From assembly GCA_900553145.1 (NCBI GenBank), contig USCL01000201.1, forward strand, positions 1 to 7,192: 7,192 nucleotides of DNA, written 5' to 3'. The stretch comes from an uncultured Desulfovibrio sp. GTDB lineage: Bacteria; Desulfobacterota; Desulfovibrionia; Desulfovibrionales; Desulfovibrionaceae. A program made the translations under genes and the position numbers. Shown here one piece after another: positions 1 through 5,720 of this stretch (position 1 is its first letter; each line of letters starts with the position of its first letter). The notes below the pieces were generated by a model, which worked only from the letters and a program-made list of their open reading frames with translations, was not told the origin of the DNA and ran no database searches.

Positions 1-13
1 GGGAAGCTTTCCC
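1..13 (-). repeat. Short hairpin at the left edge, downstream of the efflux operon
   Basis: On the minus strand GGGAA-AGC-TTCCC forms a 5-bp stem about 37 nt past the stop of the last gene. It could belong to a terminator, but the window ends before any T-run could be seen. Confidence 0.25.
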
Positions 14-27
14 CAGAAAGTTTCCCC

Positions 28-44
28 CTCCCCTCCCCAATTTC
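28..44 (-). repeat. Left copy of a G-rich element repeated inversely at the right edge
   Basis: Read on the minus strand this is GAAATTGGGGAGGGGAG. The plus strand at 7169-7186 reads GAAATTGGGGTAGGGGAG, identical apart from one extra T. The two copies face outward and flank the whole gene set. Similarity stops at both sides of the element, so it is not a long terminal repeat. Confidence 0.4.
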
Positions 45-49
45 TCTTC

Positions 50-295
50 CTACTCTCCCACGGACGCCTCGGCCTTCTCGATCTCCTGCCGGATGAACTC
101 CGCGAGATCGGCGGGCTTGTCGCCTTCGAACCATGCGACCCAGAGCGAGGCATTCTCGTTGTAGTCCTGCAGCGACTCGTAAAAGCCTACGGCCCGTTGC
201 GAGGCCACGGCATACCGCAGCTCGGGATGGCTGGTCTCAAAGACCCGTTCGGCGTCCTCAAACGGCGCCTTGTTGATTTCCTTGACTTGGAACAT
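50..295 (-). CDS. Small hypothetical protein, 81 aa, last gene of the efflux operon
   Basis: I do not recognise this protein. It is short and acidic, with no signal peptide, membrane segment or cysteine, so it is probably cytoplasmic. It begins MFQVKEINKAPFEDAERVFE and ends in a charged helix-like stretch (FIRQEIEKAEA). Its mixed composition and aromatic residues (FYESLQDY, LWVAWFEG) look like a real folded protein. I chose the ATG at 295 over the upstream in-frame ATG at 307 because GGAG sits 6 nt before it; the 307 start has no comparably placed site and would add only MEKR. The first 38 nt overlap the end of the tolC-like gene in another frame, which suggests translational coupling and a role tied to the pump or its regulation. 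That role is inference from position only. Coding status is likely but not proven. Confidence 0.68.
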   Translation of the reverse strand: MFQVKEINKAPFEDAERVFETSHPELRYAVASQRAVGFYESLQDYNENASLWVAWFEGDKPADLAEFIRQEIEKAEASVGE

Positions 296-1709
296 GCGTT
301 TCTCCATTGGTGGGTGTGTGCCCCTGTGTAGCCTTTCCGCCAGACGGCGGCAAGATGCGTTCGTAACGCCCGCCCATCGCCTTGTAGATCTGGTTTTCGT
401 ACCGGATGACCCGGTATTTCGCTTCCAGCGCCGAAAGCATGGAGTTGTCGGCCGTATTCAGGGCATCCAGATAGTCTTTGAGCTCGGTGGCCCCGAGATC
501 GTACCGGATCCGGTAGTAGTCGCCGATGCGCACGTCCTTTTCATGCTTCGCTGCCGTGTTTTCCAGCACACGCCGGGCGTTGGCGTAACTGAAATAGGCG
601 GCGTCCACCTCGTTGAGGGCCGATGTCACGGCCTGTGTGAAATCCAGCTTCGCCGACTCGAAGTCCGCTTCGGAAATCTTGATGTTCCAGCGGACGGTAT
701 TCCACTGCAAGAAGGGGAAGCTGACGCGCACCGTGCCCGCAAGCAGGGGCAGGTCAAAAACCCTGCTGGAGGTTGAGGACGTGGTGCCGAGCGTCGAGCC
801 GATGGAGATCGCCGGATACCAGCTTGCGCGATCCGATTCCAGCGTCTTGAAGGTGCTCTGAAGGCGGGCTTCCGAAGCCCGGATGTCTGGGCGCGCGGAA
901 AGGGCCGCAACGGGCACGTCCAGATCGACCCCGACCGTGGGGAAGGACATCAGATCGGCGCCGCCGATGGCCGGATTTTCGCCCGGACGGATATTGAGCA
1001 GATCCCGGAGCGTCTGGCGGGCCACATTCTGCTGATCCTGAAGATCAAGCAGGCTGTTGCGGGCCGCGAGCAGCGATTGCTGCGCCTGCAGGGGCTCCAC
1101 GGAGGCGACCTTCCCGAATTCGTACTTGGCTTCAATGAGGCGGAGCAGCTCCTGATAGCGTTTGACGCTGGCGTCCATGACCTTGATGGATTCATCCAAG
1201 TATTTCAGCTCGAAATAGGTGTCCACCACGCTGTTGACGAGGGCCAGCCGCGCGGCTTCCCGGTCTTCCATCGTGGCTTTGTATTCCCATTCCTGCGCGT
1301 TGGCGGCGTTGCGGAGCTTCTGCCACAGGTCGACTTCGTAGCTCACCCCGAATTCGGTCTGATACGAGCGCGCGGCGTTGCCGTTGTCGATGTTGTGCGA
1401 AGCGGCGGCGGAAACGTCCGCCGAGAAGGTGGGCACGAGATCGGCGGAGAGCAGGCGGGCCTGATACAGCGCCCGGTTCACCTTGATGGCGCTCAGGGCG
1501 AGATCGACGTTCCGCTCCAGCGCCGAGGCCACGAGCCGGTCGAGATCCGCATCGCGATAGCCTTTCCACCATGAGGCGTTCAGGCTGTAGCGGGCGGCGA
1601 CGTCCTCCGCCGGGAGCAGAGCCGTTTTCAGGCTGCCCATCGGATAGTTGGCGCACCCGCTCAGGCCGAGGGCGAGCAGGGCGGCGATCAGTCGTATGGC
1701 GTTCATCAT
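258..1709 (-). CDS. TolC/NodT-family outer-membrane efflux lipoprotein
   Basis: This is the outer-membrane exit channel of the tripartite pump encoded with the MacA and MacB genes upstream. The 483 residues start with a lipoprotein signal peptide whose lipobox LSGC places the acylated cysteine at residue 19. Two outer-membrane efflux repeats follow. Family hallmarks are the N-terminal segment WWKGYRDADLDRLVASALE (47-65) and SARPDIRASEARL (271-283), which opens the second repeat. Length and architecture fit NodT/CmeC/CusC-type channels better than classical non-lipidated TolC. The start overlaps the macB stop as ATGA; a second ATG one codon later is also possible, and AGGGA lies just upstream. 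The C-terminal 30 residues (454-483) are hydrophilic, rich in Gly, Pro, Gln and Thr, and partly overlap the next gene. Family is certain; the exact partner specificity is inferred from the operon. Confidence 0.95.
   Translation of the reverse strand: MMNAIRLIAALLALGLSGCANYPMGSLKTALLPAEDVAARYSLNASWWKGYRDADLDRLVASALERNVDLALSAIKVNRALYQARLLSADLVPTFSADVSAAASHNIDNGNAARSYQTEFGVSYEVDLWQKLRNAANAQEWEYKATMEDREAARLALVNSVVDTYFELKYLDESIKVMDASVKRYQELLRLIEAKYEFGKVASVEPLQAQQSLLAARNSLLDLQDQQNVARQTLRDLLNIRPGENPAIGGADLMSFPTVGVDLDVPVAALSARPDIRASEARLQSTFKTLESDRASWYPAISIGSTLGTTSSTSSRVFDLPLLAGTVRVSFPFLQWNTVRWNIKISEADFESAKLDFTQAVTSALNEVDAAYFSYANARRVLENTAAKHEKDVRIGDYYRIRYDLGATELKDYLDALNTADNSMLSALEAKYRVIRYENQIYKAMGGRYERILPPSGGKATQGHTPTNGETHVPSQGNQQGAV
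302..305 (-). promoter_or_regulatory. Ribosome binding site GGAG deciding the start of the 81-aa gene
   Basis: GGAG read on the minus strand lies 6 nt before the ATG at 295 and inside the tolC-like coding sequence. The alternative ATG at 307 overlaps this GGAG, so initiation at 295 is the better supported choice. Confidence 0.55.
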
Positions 1710-3646
1710 TCCCTCGAAAGCGCGTCGATAGGGTTGAGGCGGGAGGCGTTCCGCGCGGGCATGAAACCGAAGATGATGCCGATGGCCGACGAGCAGGCCA
1801 GCGCCAGCAGCATGGAACCGGCGGAATAGGACATGGCGAAGTTGGAGACGAGCAGGTCGAAAATGACGCCTATGAGGTAGGACACCATGATGCCGAGCAG
1901 GCCGCCGATGACGCAGATGAGCACGGCCTCGATAAGGAACTGCTCCATGATGTTGCCTTGCTTCGCGCCGATGGCCATCCGGAGCCCGATTTCCCGCGTG
2001 CGTTCAGTGACCGACACCAGCATGATGTTCATGACCCCGATGCCGCCCACGACCAGAGAGATCAGGGCTATGCCCGAAATGAGCAGGGCCATCGTCCCGG
2101 TGGTGCTTTCAATGGTTTTCTTGATGCTGTCCGTGTTCACGGTAAAGAAGTCGGTCTTGCCGTGGCGGGCCGCGAGCAGGGCGGTCAGGTTCTTTTCCGC
2201 CATGAGCGGCATGACGCTGTCCTTCACCTTGACGATGACCGAGGAGATGTGCCGCTGCCCGGTGATCTTGTTCATGACCGTGGTGTACGGGGCCCACAGG
2301 TTGAGCGTGTCCGTGGGGCCAAAGACGGAATCCTGTTTTTCGGCCACGGCGATGATCTCCAGCGGCTGGCGGTTGAACAGGAGCACTTGCCCCACCGGGT
2401 CCCCGCCGTTCGGGAACAGTTTTTTCCGGGTGTTGTCGTCAATGACCACGTAGGAATGATTGGCCTTCACGTCGTCCCTGTTGAAGAAACGCCCTTCGGC
2501 GGGCTTCAGGCCCTTTACGTCGAAGTATTGTTCGCCCACGCCGCTGAGCTGCGCGTTGACCGTGATGTTGCGGTAGACGAGCGTGCCTGTGGCCGTGGTG
2601 TTCGGCGTGGCGCTGTCGATGTAGCTCTGTTTGCCGAGGACGTCGGAATCCGCGACGGTAAGCGTCTTGACCTTGTCCGACTTCCGGTCGCCGAAGCCTT
2701 GGCCGGGATACACGTTGATGGTGTTCGTCCCCATTGAGCTGATGTTCGCGATGATCTTTTCCTGCGATCCGCGCCCGAGCGCGACCACGGACACCACCGA
2801 GGCGATGCCGATGATGATGCCGAGCATGGTCAGCACGGAACGCATCTTGTGCGCGAGGATGGCCTGCACCGACATCTTGAACGCCTCGACGAACTGATCC
2901 TTGCGGAACAGGAGGGAGGCGCGGGGCGAACGGGGGAGTTCCCGATCCGGCGCGGGGACGAGTTCGCGGCTCCGCTTGTCTGAGATGATCACCCCGTCTT
3001 TGATTTCGATGACCCGGCTGGCGAAACCCGCGATGTGATGGTCGTGGGTCACGACGATGATGGTGTGCCCCCGGCGGTTCAGTTCGGTGAGGATGTCCAT
3101 GACGTTCTCGCCGCTCTTGGAGTCCAGCGCGCCGGTGGGCTCGTCGGCAAGGATGATGCTGCCGCCGTTCATGAGCGCGCGGGCGATGGAAACGCGCTGC
3201 TGCTGGCCGCCGGAGAGTTCGTTGGGCTTGTTGTCCAGCTTGTCCGGCAGCCCCAGATCCGTGAGCAGGGATTTGGCCCGCTCAAGGCGCGCCTTCTTGT
3301 CCACGCCGGAATACACGGCGGGAAGGGCCACGTTTTCCGTGGCGGACAACGTGGAGAGCAGGTTGTAGCGCTGGAAGATGAACCCGATGCGTTTGCCGCG
3401 CAGCTCCGCAAGCTCGTCGCTGTCCAGCGTGCCGATGTCCACGCCGCCGATGCGGCAGACGCCGGAAGACTGGGTGTCGAGGCAGCCCAGAATGTTCATG
3501 AGCGTCGACTTGCCGGAACCGGACTGCCCGATGATGGCGACGAAATCGCCTTCCTCGATGGAAAAGCTCATGTCCTTCAGCACATGGACGCGGTTCTGCC
3601 CGGCTCCGAAGAACTTGTTGATGCCTTCGGCTTCGATGATCTTCAT
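1706..3646 (-). CDS. macB: MacB-type ABC transporter (fused ATPase and permease)
   Basis: This is the inner-membrane ATPase/permease of a MacAB-TolC efflux system, which in characterised members exports macrolides, peptides, toxins or lipid-like compounds by a mechanotransmission cycle. The 646 residues match the usual MacB length. The N-terminal nucleotide-binding domain carries Walker A GQSGSGKST (40-48), Q-loop Gln92, signature LSGGQ (144-148), Walker B ILADEP (165-170) and the H-loop His201. After a linker comes TM1 (about 271-291), a large periplasmic domain (about 292-518), and three further TM helices (about 519-541, 572-599, 610-630). The FtsX-like core includes VSVTERTREIGLRMAIGA. 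The gene overlaps macA upstream and tolC downstream by ATGA (4 nt each), indicating one coupled operon. All catalytic residues are intact. Substrate cannot be read from sequence; some MacB relatives act in cell-envelope or siderophore export. Confidence 0.96.
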   Translation of the reverse strand: MKIIEAEGINKFFGAGQNRVHVLKDMSFSIEEGDFVAIIGQSGSGKSTLMNILGCLDTQSSGVCRIGGVDIGTLDSDELAELRGKRIGFIFQRYNLLSTLSATENVALPAVYSGVDKKARLERAKSLLTDLGLPDKLDNKPNELSGGQQQRVSIARALMNGGSIILADEPTGALDSKSGENVMDILTELNRRGHTIIVVTHDHHIAGFASRVIEIKDGVIISDKRSRELVPAPDRELPRSPRASLLFRKDQFVEAFKMSVQAILAHKMRSVLTMLGIIIGIASVVSVVALGRGSQEKIIANISSMGTNTINVYPGQGFGDRKSDKVKTLTVADSDVLGKQSYIDSATPNTTATGTLVYRNITVNAQLSGVGEQYFDVKGLKPAEGRFFNRDDVKANHSYVVIDDNTRKKLFPNGGDPVGQVLLFNRQPLEIIAVAEKQDSVFGPTDTLNLWAPYTTVMNKITGQRHISSVIVKVKDSVMPLMAEKNLTALLAARHGKTDFFTVNTDSIKKTIESTTGTMALLISGIALISLVVGGIGVMNIMLVSVTERTREIGLRMAIGAKQGNIMEQFLIEAVLICVIGGLLGIMVSYLIGVIFDLLVSNFAMSYSAGSMLLALACSSAIGIIFGFMPARNASRLNPIDALSRE

Positions 3647-4851
3647 AGCCGCGGTCCCCGGTGGCGCTGCTGGAGTGCGTCGGCCTGTTCCTTTTCGGTG
3701 AGCTGGGAGGTGATCACGGCGTCGCCCTCCTTGAGCCCGGACAAGATCTGGACGTGGATGCCGTCGGCGATGCCGGTGGTCACTTCCCGGCGTTCGGGGT
3801 TGTCTCCGGGGCCGAGCACGCGCACGAATTTTTTCCTGTTGCGGGATTCCACGGCGATCACGGGGACGAGGAGGGCATCCTTGACGTTGGCCACGGTGAT
3901 CACGTTCTGCGTGGTCATGCCGATGCGCAGCGGGCCTTTTTTATTGTTGATAAGCGCCTTTCCGTAATAGTACACGGCGTTGTTCGAGGATGAGGAGGAA
4001 GATGACGAAGAGGAGCTCCCCGTCGACGAGGTGGTCTTGTAGCTGCCGTCCGTGAGGGTGGTCAGGCCGGGGTCGATGGAGGTCAGCGTCGCCTTGTATT
4101 CCGTCTCGGGGTCCGACAGGATGGTGTAGGTGATGGGCATGCCCGGCTTGACCGCCGTGATGTCGCCTTCGGAAATCTCAATCTTGATTTCCATTTTATC
4201 CAGATCCGCGATCTGGACGATGGTGGGCGTAGTCTGGTTGGCGTTGACGGTCTGGCCTTCATCCACAGGCACGGACACGATGGTCCCGTCGAGCGGCGCG
4301 GTGATGCGGGTGTAGCCGAGGTTGACCTCATCGGTGTTCACGGCGATCTGGGCTTGCCGGATCTGCGATTCGAGCTCGGTCACCTCGGCCTTGGCGAGCG
4401 CATAGGCGTTTTCGGCGTCCTCAAGGCTCTCCTTGGAGGACGCGTCCCGCTTCTTCAGCTGAAGCTCGCGGTCGTACTTGGTCTTGGCGATCTTGAGGGC
4501 CACCTTCTTGGCGGCGAGCTGCGACTCGTAGGACTGGAGCTTCGCCTTGTCCGTTTCAAGCTGGTTGAGCTGGGGCACGGAATCGATTTCGGCGATCAGA
4601 TCGCCTTTCTGCACATCCTGCCCGAGGACGACGTGCAGCTTCTTGATCTGGCCGCCGACCTGCGCGCCCACGCTGACGAGCTGGACAGCGCCGACTTCGC
4701 CGGTGGCGTTGACGGTTCTGGTGATGTTTCCGGTCGTCACGGGTTCGGTCAGATAGGCCATCCCGTCGCCTTTATCCGTGCGGAGCACATACCATGCGGC
4801 AGCCGCTGCGGCGACGATGAGCACCGCGATAAGGAACAGTTTTTTTTTCAT
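3643..4851 (-). CDS. macA: MacA-type periplasmic adaptor protein of the efflux pump
   Basis: This membrane-fusion (adaptor) subunit links MacB to the outer-membrane channel and stimulates its ATPase in known systems. The 402 residues begin with an uncleaved anchor (about 5-22), followed by the first lipoyl half (about 62-90, including GAQVGGQIKKLHVVLGQDV), a coiled-coil hairpin (about 91-168), the second lipoyl half (ITAPLDGTIVSVPVDEGQTV, 173-192), then beta-barrel and membrane-proximal domains. The open frame continues upstream to 5148, but that extension (RLPCPEAVFPLAKP and onward) looks non-coding. The ATG at 4851 puts the anchor at the N-terminus, as in the family, and a weak GTGGA lies 7 nt before it. 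Oddities are an 11-serine run (residues 269-279) in a barrel-domain loop and nine consecutive A bases immediately after the start codon. It ends overlapping macB by ATGA. Confidence 0.94.
   Translation of the reverse strand: MKKKLFLIAVLIVAAAAAAWYVLRTDKGDGMAYLTEPVTTGNITRTVNATGEVGAVQLVSVGAQVGGQIKKLHVVLGQDVQKGDLIAEIDSVPQLNQLETDKAKLQSYESQLAAKKVALKIAKTKYDRELQLKKRDASSKESLEDAENAYALAKAEVTELESQIRQAQIAVNTDEVNLGYTRITAPLDGTIVSVPVDEGQTVNANQTTPTIVQIADLDKMEIKIEISEGDITAVKPGMPITYTILSDPETEYKATLTSIDPGLTTLTDGSYKTTSSTGSSSSSSSSSSSNNAVYYYGKALINNKKGPLRIGMTTQNVITVANVKDALLVPVIAVESRNRKKFVRVLGPGDNPERREVTTGIADGIHVQILSGLKEGDAVITSQLTEKEQADALQQRHRGPRL
3985..4017 (-). repeat. Polyserine run in MacA (11 consecutive Ser codons)
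   Basis: Eleven serine codons in a row encode residues 269-279 of MacA, flanked by STG and NN. The codons are mixed (AGC, TCC, TCT, TCG, TCA), so this is not a simple DNA microsatellite. Ser-rich loops at this point in the beta-barrel domain occur in some MacA relatives; here it probably forms a flexible surface loop. Confidence 0.8.
4840..4848 (-). repeat. Homopolymer A9 tract directly after the macA start codon
   Basis: The first codons of macA are ATG AAA AAA AAA CTG, giving nine A bases on the coding strand. The lysines fit the positive N-region of a membrane anchor. Tracts of this length can slip during replication or transcription; whether this one does is unknown. Confidence 0.7.
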
Positions 4852-4858
4852 CAACAAA

Positions 4859-4873
4859 TCCACTATACGGCAT
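4859..4873 (-). promoter_or_regulatory. Shared 15-nt motif before macA
   Basis: On the minus strand this reads ATGCCGTATAGTGGA and ends 7 nt before the macA ATG. It matches 13 of 15 positions of the sequence in front of the zraP-like gene (5648-5662). It contains a -10-like TATAGT at 4862-4867 and the only Shine-Dalgarno-like GGA. If TATAGT is the -10 element, the transcript would be nearly leaderless, and no good -35 is visible. It may instead be an operator or a conserved translation-initiation context. Confidence 0.4.
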
Positions 4874-4894
4874 CCCCCAAAAGGGAAAGCCTGT

Positions 4895-4910
4895 TTTGCC
4901 GATCGGCAAA
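4895..4910. promoter_or_regulatory. Perfect 16-bp palindrome upstream of macA, candidate operator
   Basis: TTTGCCGATCGGCAAA is a perfect inverted repeat, 44 bp upstream of the macA start. The half-sites TTTGCC and GGCAAA separated by GATC have the geometry of a dimeric regulator site. An overlapping inverted repeat, GCCGAT (4911-4916) against ATCGGC (4902-4907) separated by AAA, could form a competing hairpin in RNA. No T-run follows on the minus strand, so a terminator is unlikely. The binding protein is unknown. Confidence 0.5.
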
Positions 4911-4921
4911 GCCGATGCGAT

Positions 4922-4940
4922 AAGCGTTTTTTCAAGCGTT
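4922..4940. repeat. Direct repeat AAGCGTT, 12-nt period, upstream of macA
   Basis: AAGCGTT occurs at 4922-4928 and again at 4934-4940, separated by TTTTC. It lies just beyond the palindrome relative to macA. It could be a regulator site, but the units are short and chance is possible. Confidence 0.25.
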
Positions 4941-5051
4941 CCCAAGGGGAAACACGTCTCGCCGCGCCGCGTCCGACGTTGGGGCCTTTTTCTTCAGCCT
5001 TTTTCCGGTACGTTTCCACCGGGGCTTTCCGGACGTCAGCGAGTGTGGCCC

Positions 5052-5068
5052 GCTTCCGCCCCGGAAGC
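5052..5068. repeat. Hairpin with 7-bp stem in the zraP-macA intergenic region
   Basis: GCTTCCG and CGGAAGC pair perfectly around a CCC loop (GGG on the minus strand). No T-run follows in either direction, so it is more likely an RNA-stabilising or processing structure than an intrinsic terminator. It may also be chance in GC-rich DNA. Confidence 0.35.
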
Positions 5069-5123
5069 AAGGCGCCGGAGGGGAGGCCGGGTTTTGCGAG
5101 GGGGAACACGGCCTCGGGGCACG

Positions 5124-5139
5124 GAAGCCGCATGGCTTC
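5124..5139. repeat. Hairpin with 6-bp stem after the zraP-like gene
   Basis: GAAGCC and GGCTTC pair around a 4-nt GCAT loop, about 46 nt past the stop codon of the zraP-like gene. A T-run is absent. It could protect the 3' end of the zraP mRNA, but this is only inference. Confidence 0.3.
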
Positions 5140-5185
5140 TCCGCCCAATGGCGCCGGTGCCGGAGGGTGCCCCGGCTTTCAGCGC

Positions 5186-5638
5186 TTAACAGCCGCAGTT
5201 GGGGCCGTAGCCACCATGGCCGTTGGGGCGGCCTCCGTTGTGGTGCCTTATGCCATTGCCCATCATGCCGTATCCGGGACGGACGCCGAGTTCCTTTTCC
5301 ATCTTGTCGCCGAGGGCCATGCGTTCGGCCCGGAGCCGGGAACGGAGTTCCGCCACTTCGTTGGCAAGCTTGGAGAGGGTTTCCGGCGTAACGTTGGGAT
5401 TGCGGGAAAGCGCCTTGAGTTCGAGGCTCTTGCCGCTCATCGCGTCGTAAAGGGGGGACACGCGGTTGTGGAAATCCTTCATCATGGTTTCATAGGCGTC
5501 CCGTTTTTCGGGGGAGAGGGAAGGCATCCCAATACGATCCGGGCCATTGCAAGGCCCGTTGTAGGCGGAAGCGGGCACCCCGGATCCGAGGACGACGGCG
5601 GAAAGGGCGAAAGCGGCGATAACAGCGCGGGTTTTCAT
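5186..5638 (-). CDS. zraP: ZraP-like periplasmic zinc-resistance-associated protein
   Basis: This is a soluble periplasmic protein of the ZraP/Spy/CpxP superfamily, whose members act as envelope-stress chaperones and, for ZraP, bind zinc. The 150 residues begin with a Sec signal peptide probably cleaved after VPASA (residue 25). The helical core includes LSPEKR (41-46, matching the family LTPEQ motif), SPLYDAMSGKSLELKALS (61-78) and LANEVAELRSRLRAERMALG (91-110), the pattern typical of ZraP relatives in Desulfovibrio-type bacteria. The tail from about 122 is rich in Gly, His, Met and Cys and ends NCGC; with Cys30 and His57 it offers candidate metal ligands. GGAG sits 8 nt before the ATG. The gene follows the sensor gene by 82 bp, which contain a hairpin, tandem repeats and promoter-like sequence, so it may be transcribed separately. 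Family assignment is firm; metal specificity is inferred. Confidence 0.88.
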   Translation of the reverse strand: MKTRAVIAAFALSAVVLGSGVPASAYNGPCNGPDRIGMPSLSPEKRDAYETMMKDFHNRVSPLYDAMSGKSLELKALSRNPNVTPETLSKLANEVAELRSRLRAERMALGDKMEKELGVRPGYGMMGNGIRHHNGGRPNGHGGYGPNCGC

Positions 5639-5646
5639 GGCTTATA

Positions 5647-5650
5647 CTCC
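5647..5650 (-). promoter_or_regulatory. Ribosome binding site GGAG of the zraP-like gene
   Basis: GGAG lies 8 nt before the ATG at 5638 on the minus strand. It overlaps the shared motif, which makes the reading of that motif as a -10 element uncertain. Confidence 0.5.
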
Positions 5651-5662
5651 AATATACTGCAT
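5648..5662 (-). promoter_or_regulatory. Shared 15-nt motif before the zraP-like gene
   Basis: On the minus strand this reads ATGCAGTATATTGGA and ends 9 nt before the ATG. It matches 13 of 15 positions of the element in front of macA (4859-4873). It contains TATATT (5651-5656), a good -10 match, with a weak -35 TTTAGA 18 nt upstream. Using that -10 would place the RNA start downstream of the GGAG ribosome binding site, so either the transcript is nearly leaderless or the motif is not a -10 element. Confidence 0.4.
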
Positions 5663-5667
5663 TTCGT

Positions 5668-5685
5668 TAAAAGATCTAAAAGATT
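5668..5685. repeat. Tandem 9-nt repeat upstream of the zraP-like gene, candidate regulator site
   Basis: TAAAAGATC is followed immediately by TAAAAGATT, two adjacent copies differing only at the last base. It is 30 bp upstream of the zraP-like start, in the region where a -35 element would lie. Head-to-tail repeats of about one helical turn are typical of response-regulator sites (CpxR and OmpR class), but no specific factor can be named. Confidence 0.4.
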
Positions 5686-5703
5686 GCGCCCGTTAGGCGG
5701 CAA
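5684..5703 (-). terminator. Possible weak terminator or attenuator after the sensor gene
   Basis: On the minus strand, TTG-C-CGCC and GGCGCAA can pair as a 7-bp stem with one bulged C and a TAACG loop, followed by TCTTTTAGATCTTTT. It begins about 17 nt after the sensor stop codon. The T-run is interrupted, so termination would be partial at best. It overlaps the tandem repeat by two bases. Confidence 0.35.
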
Positions 5704-5720
5704 GTGCGCCAAGGTGCGGC

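Larger units (their letters stand above)
4852..5185. other. 334-bp non-coding region between the zraP-like gene and macA
   Basis: No convincing gene is present on either strand. The in-frame extension of macA and a long plus-strand frame crossing here have low-complexity Arg/Gly/Pro-rich translations typical of shadow frames in GC-rich DNA. The stretch contains several inverted repeats without T-runs: GAAGCC/GGCTTC at 5124-5139, and GCTTCCG/CGGAAGC at 5052-5068 (7-bp stem, CCC loop). It also holds a direct repeat GCCTTTTTC at 4984-4992 and 4997-5005, and the palindrome near macA. No clear intrinsic terminator for the zraP-like gene is seen, so readthrough into macA is possible. Confidence 0.6.

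Noticed and set aside
21..44. G-quadruplex at the left edge on the minus strand
   Set aside because: There are three close G-runs (GGGG, GGGG, GGGGG), but the fourth is 9 nt away, so it does not meet a strict definition. It is G-rich sequence only.
1571..2737. Long plus-strand open frame (388 codons) opposite macB and the start of the tolC-like gene
   Set aside because: Its translation is rich in His, Asp, Arg and Gly without domain structure, and it lies antisense to two confidently identified genes. It is a shadow frame of GC-rich coding DNA.
3035..3967. Plus-strand open frame (310 codons) opposite macB and macA
   Set aside because: It is antisense to the MacB ATPase domain and the macA end, with no recognisable motif.
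3985..4017. DNA microsatellite in macA
   Set aside because: The serine codons are heterogeneous, so there is no repeated DNA unit.
4852..5148. Upstream extension of macA by 99 codons
   Set aside because: It would bury the membrane anchor inside the protein and lacks protein-like character. The ATG at 4851 gives the normal family N-terminus and length.
5651..5656. TATATT as a standard sigma-70 -10 element of zraP
   Set aside because: Not accepted as a separate promoter feature, because the RNA start would fall downstream of the apparent GGAG ribosome binding site. It is kept only as part of the shared motif.
5690..5715. Possible sigma-54 promoter (TTGGC followed by TTGCC on the minus strand) before zraP, as in E. 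coli ZraSR control
   Set aside because: The distance between the GG and GC elements is 7 rather than 10 nt, so it does not fit the -24/-12 pattern.
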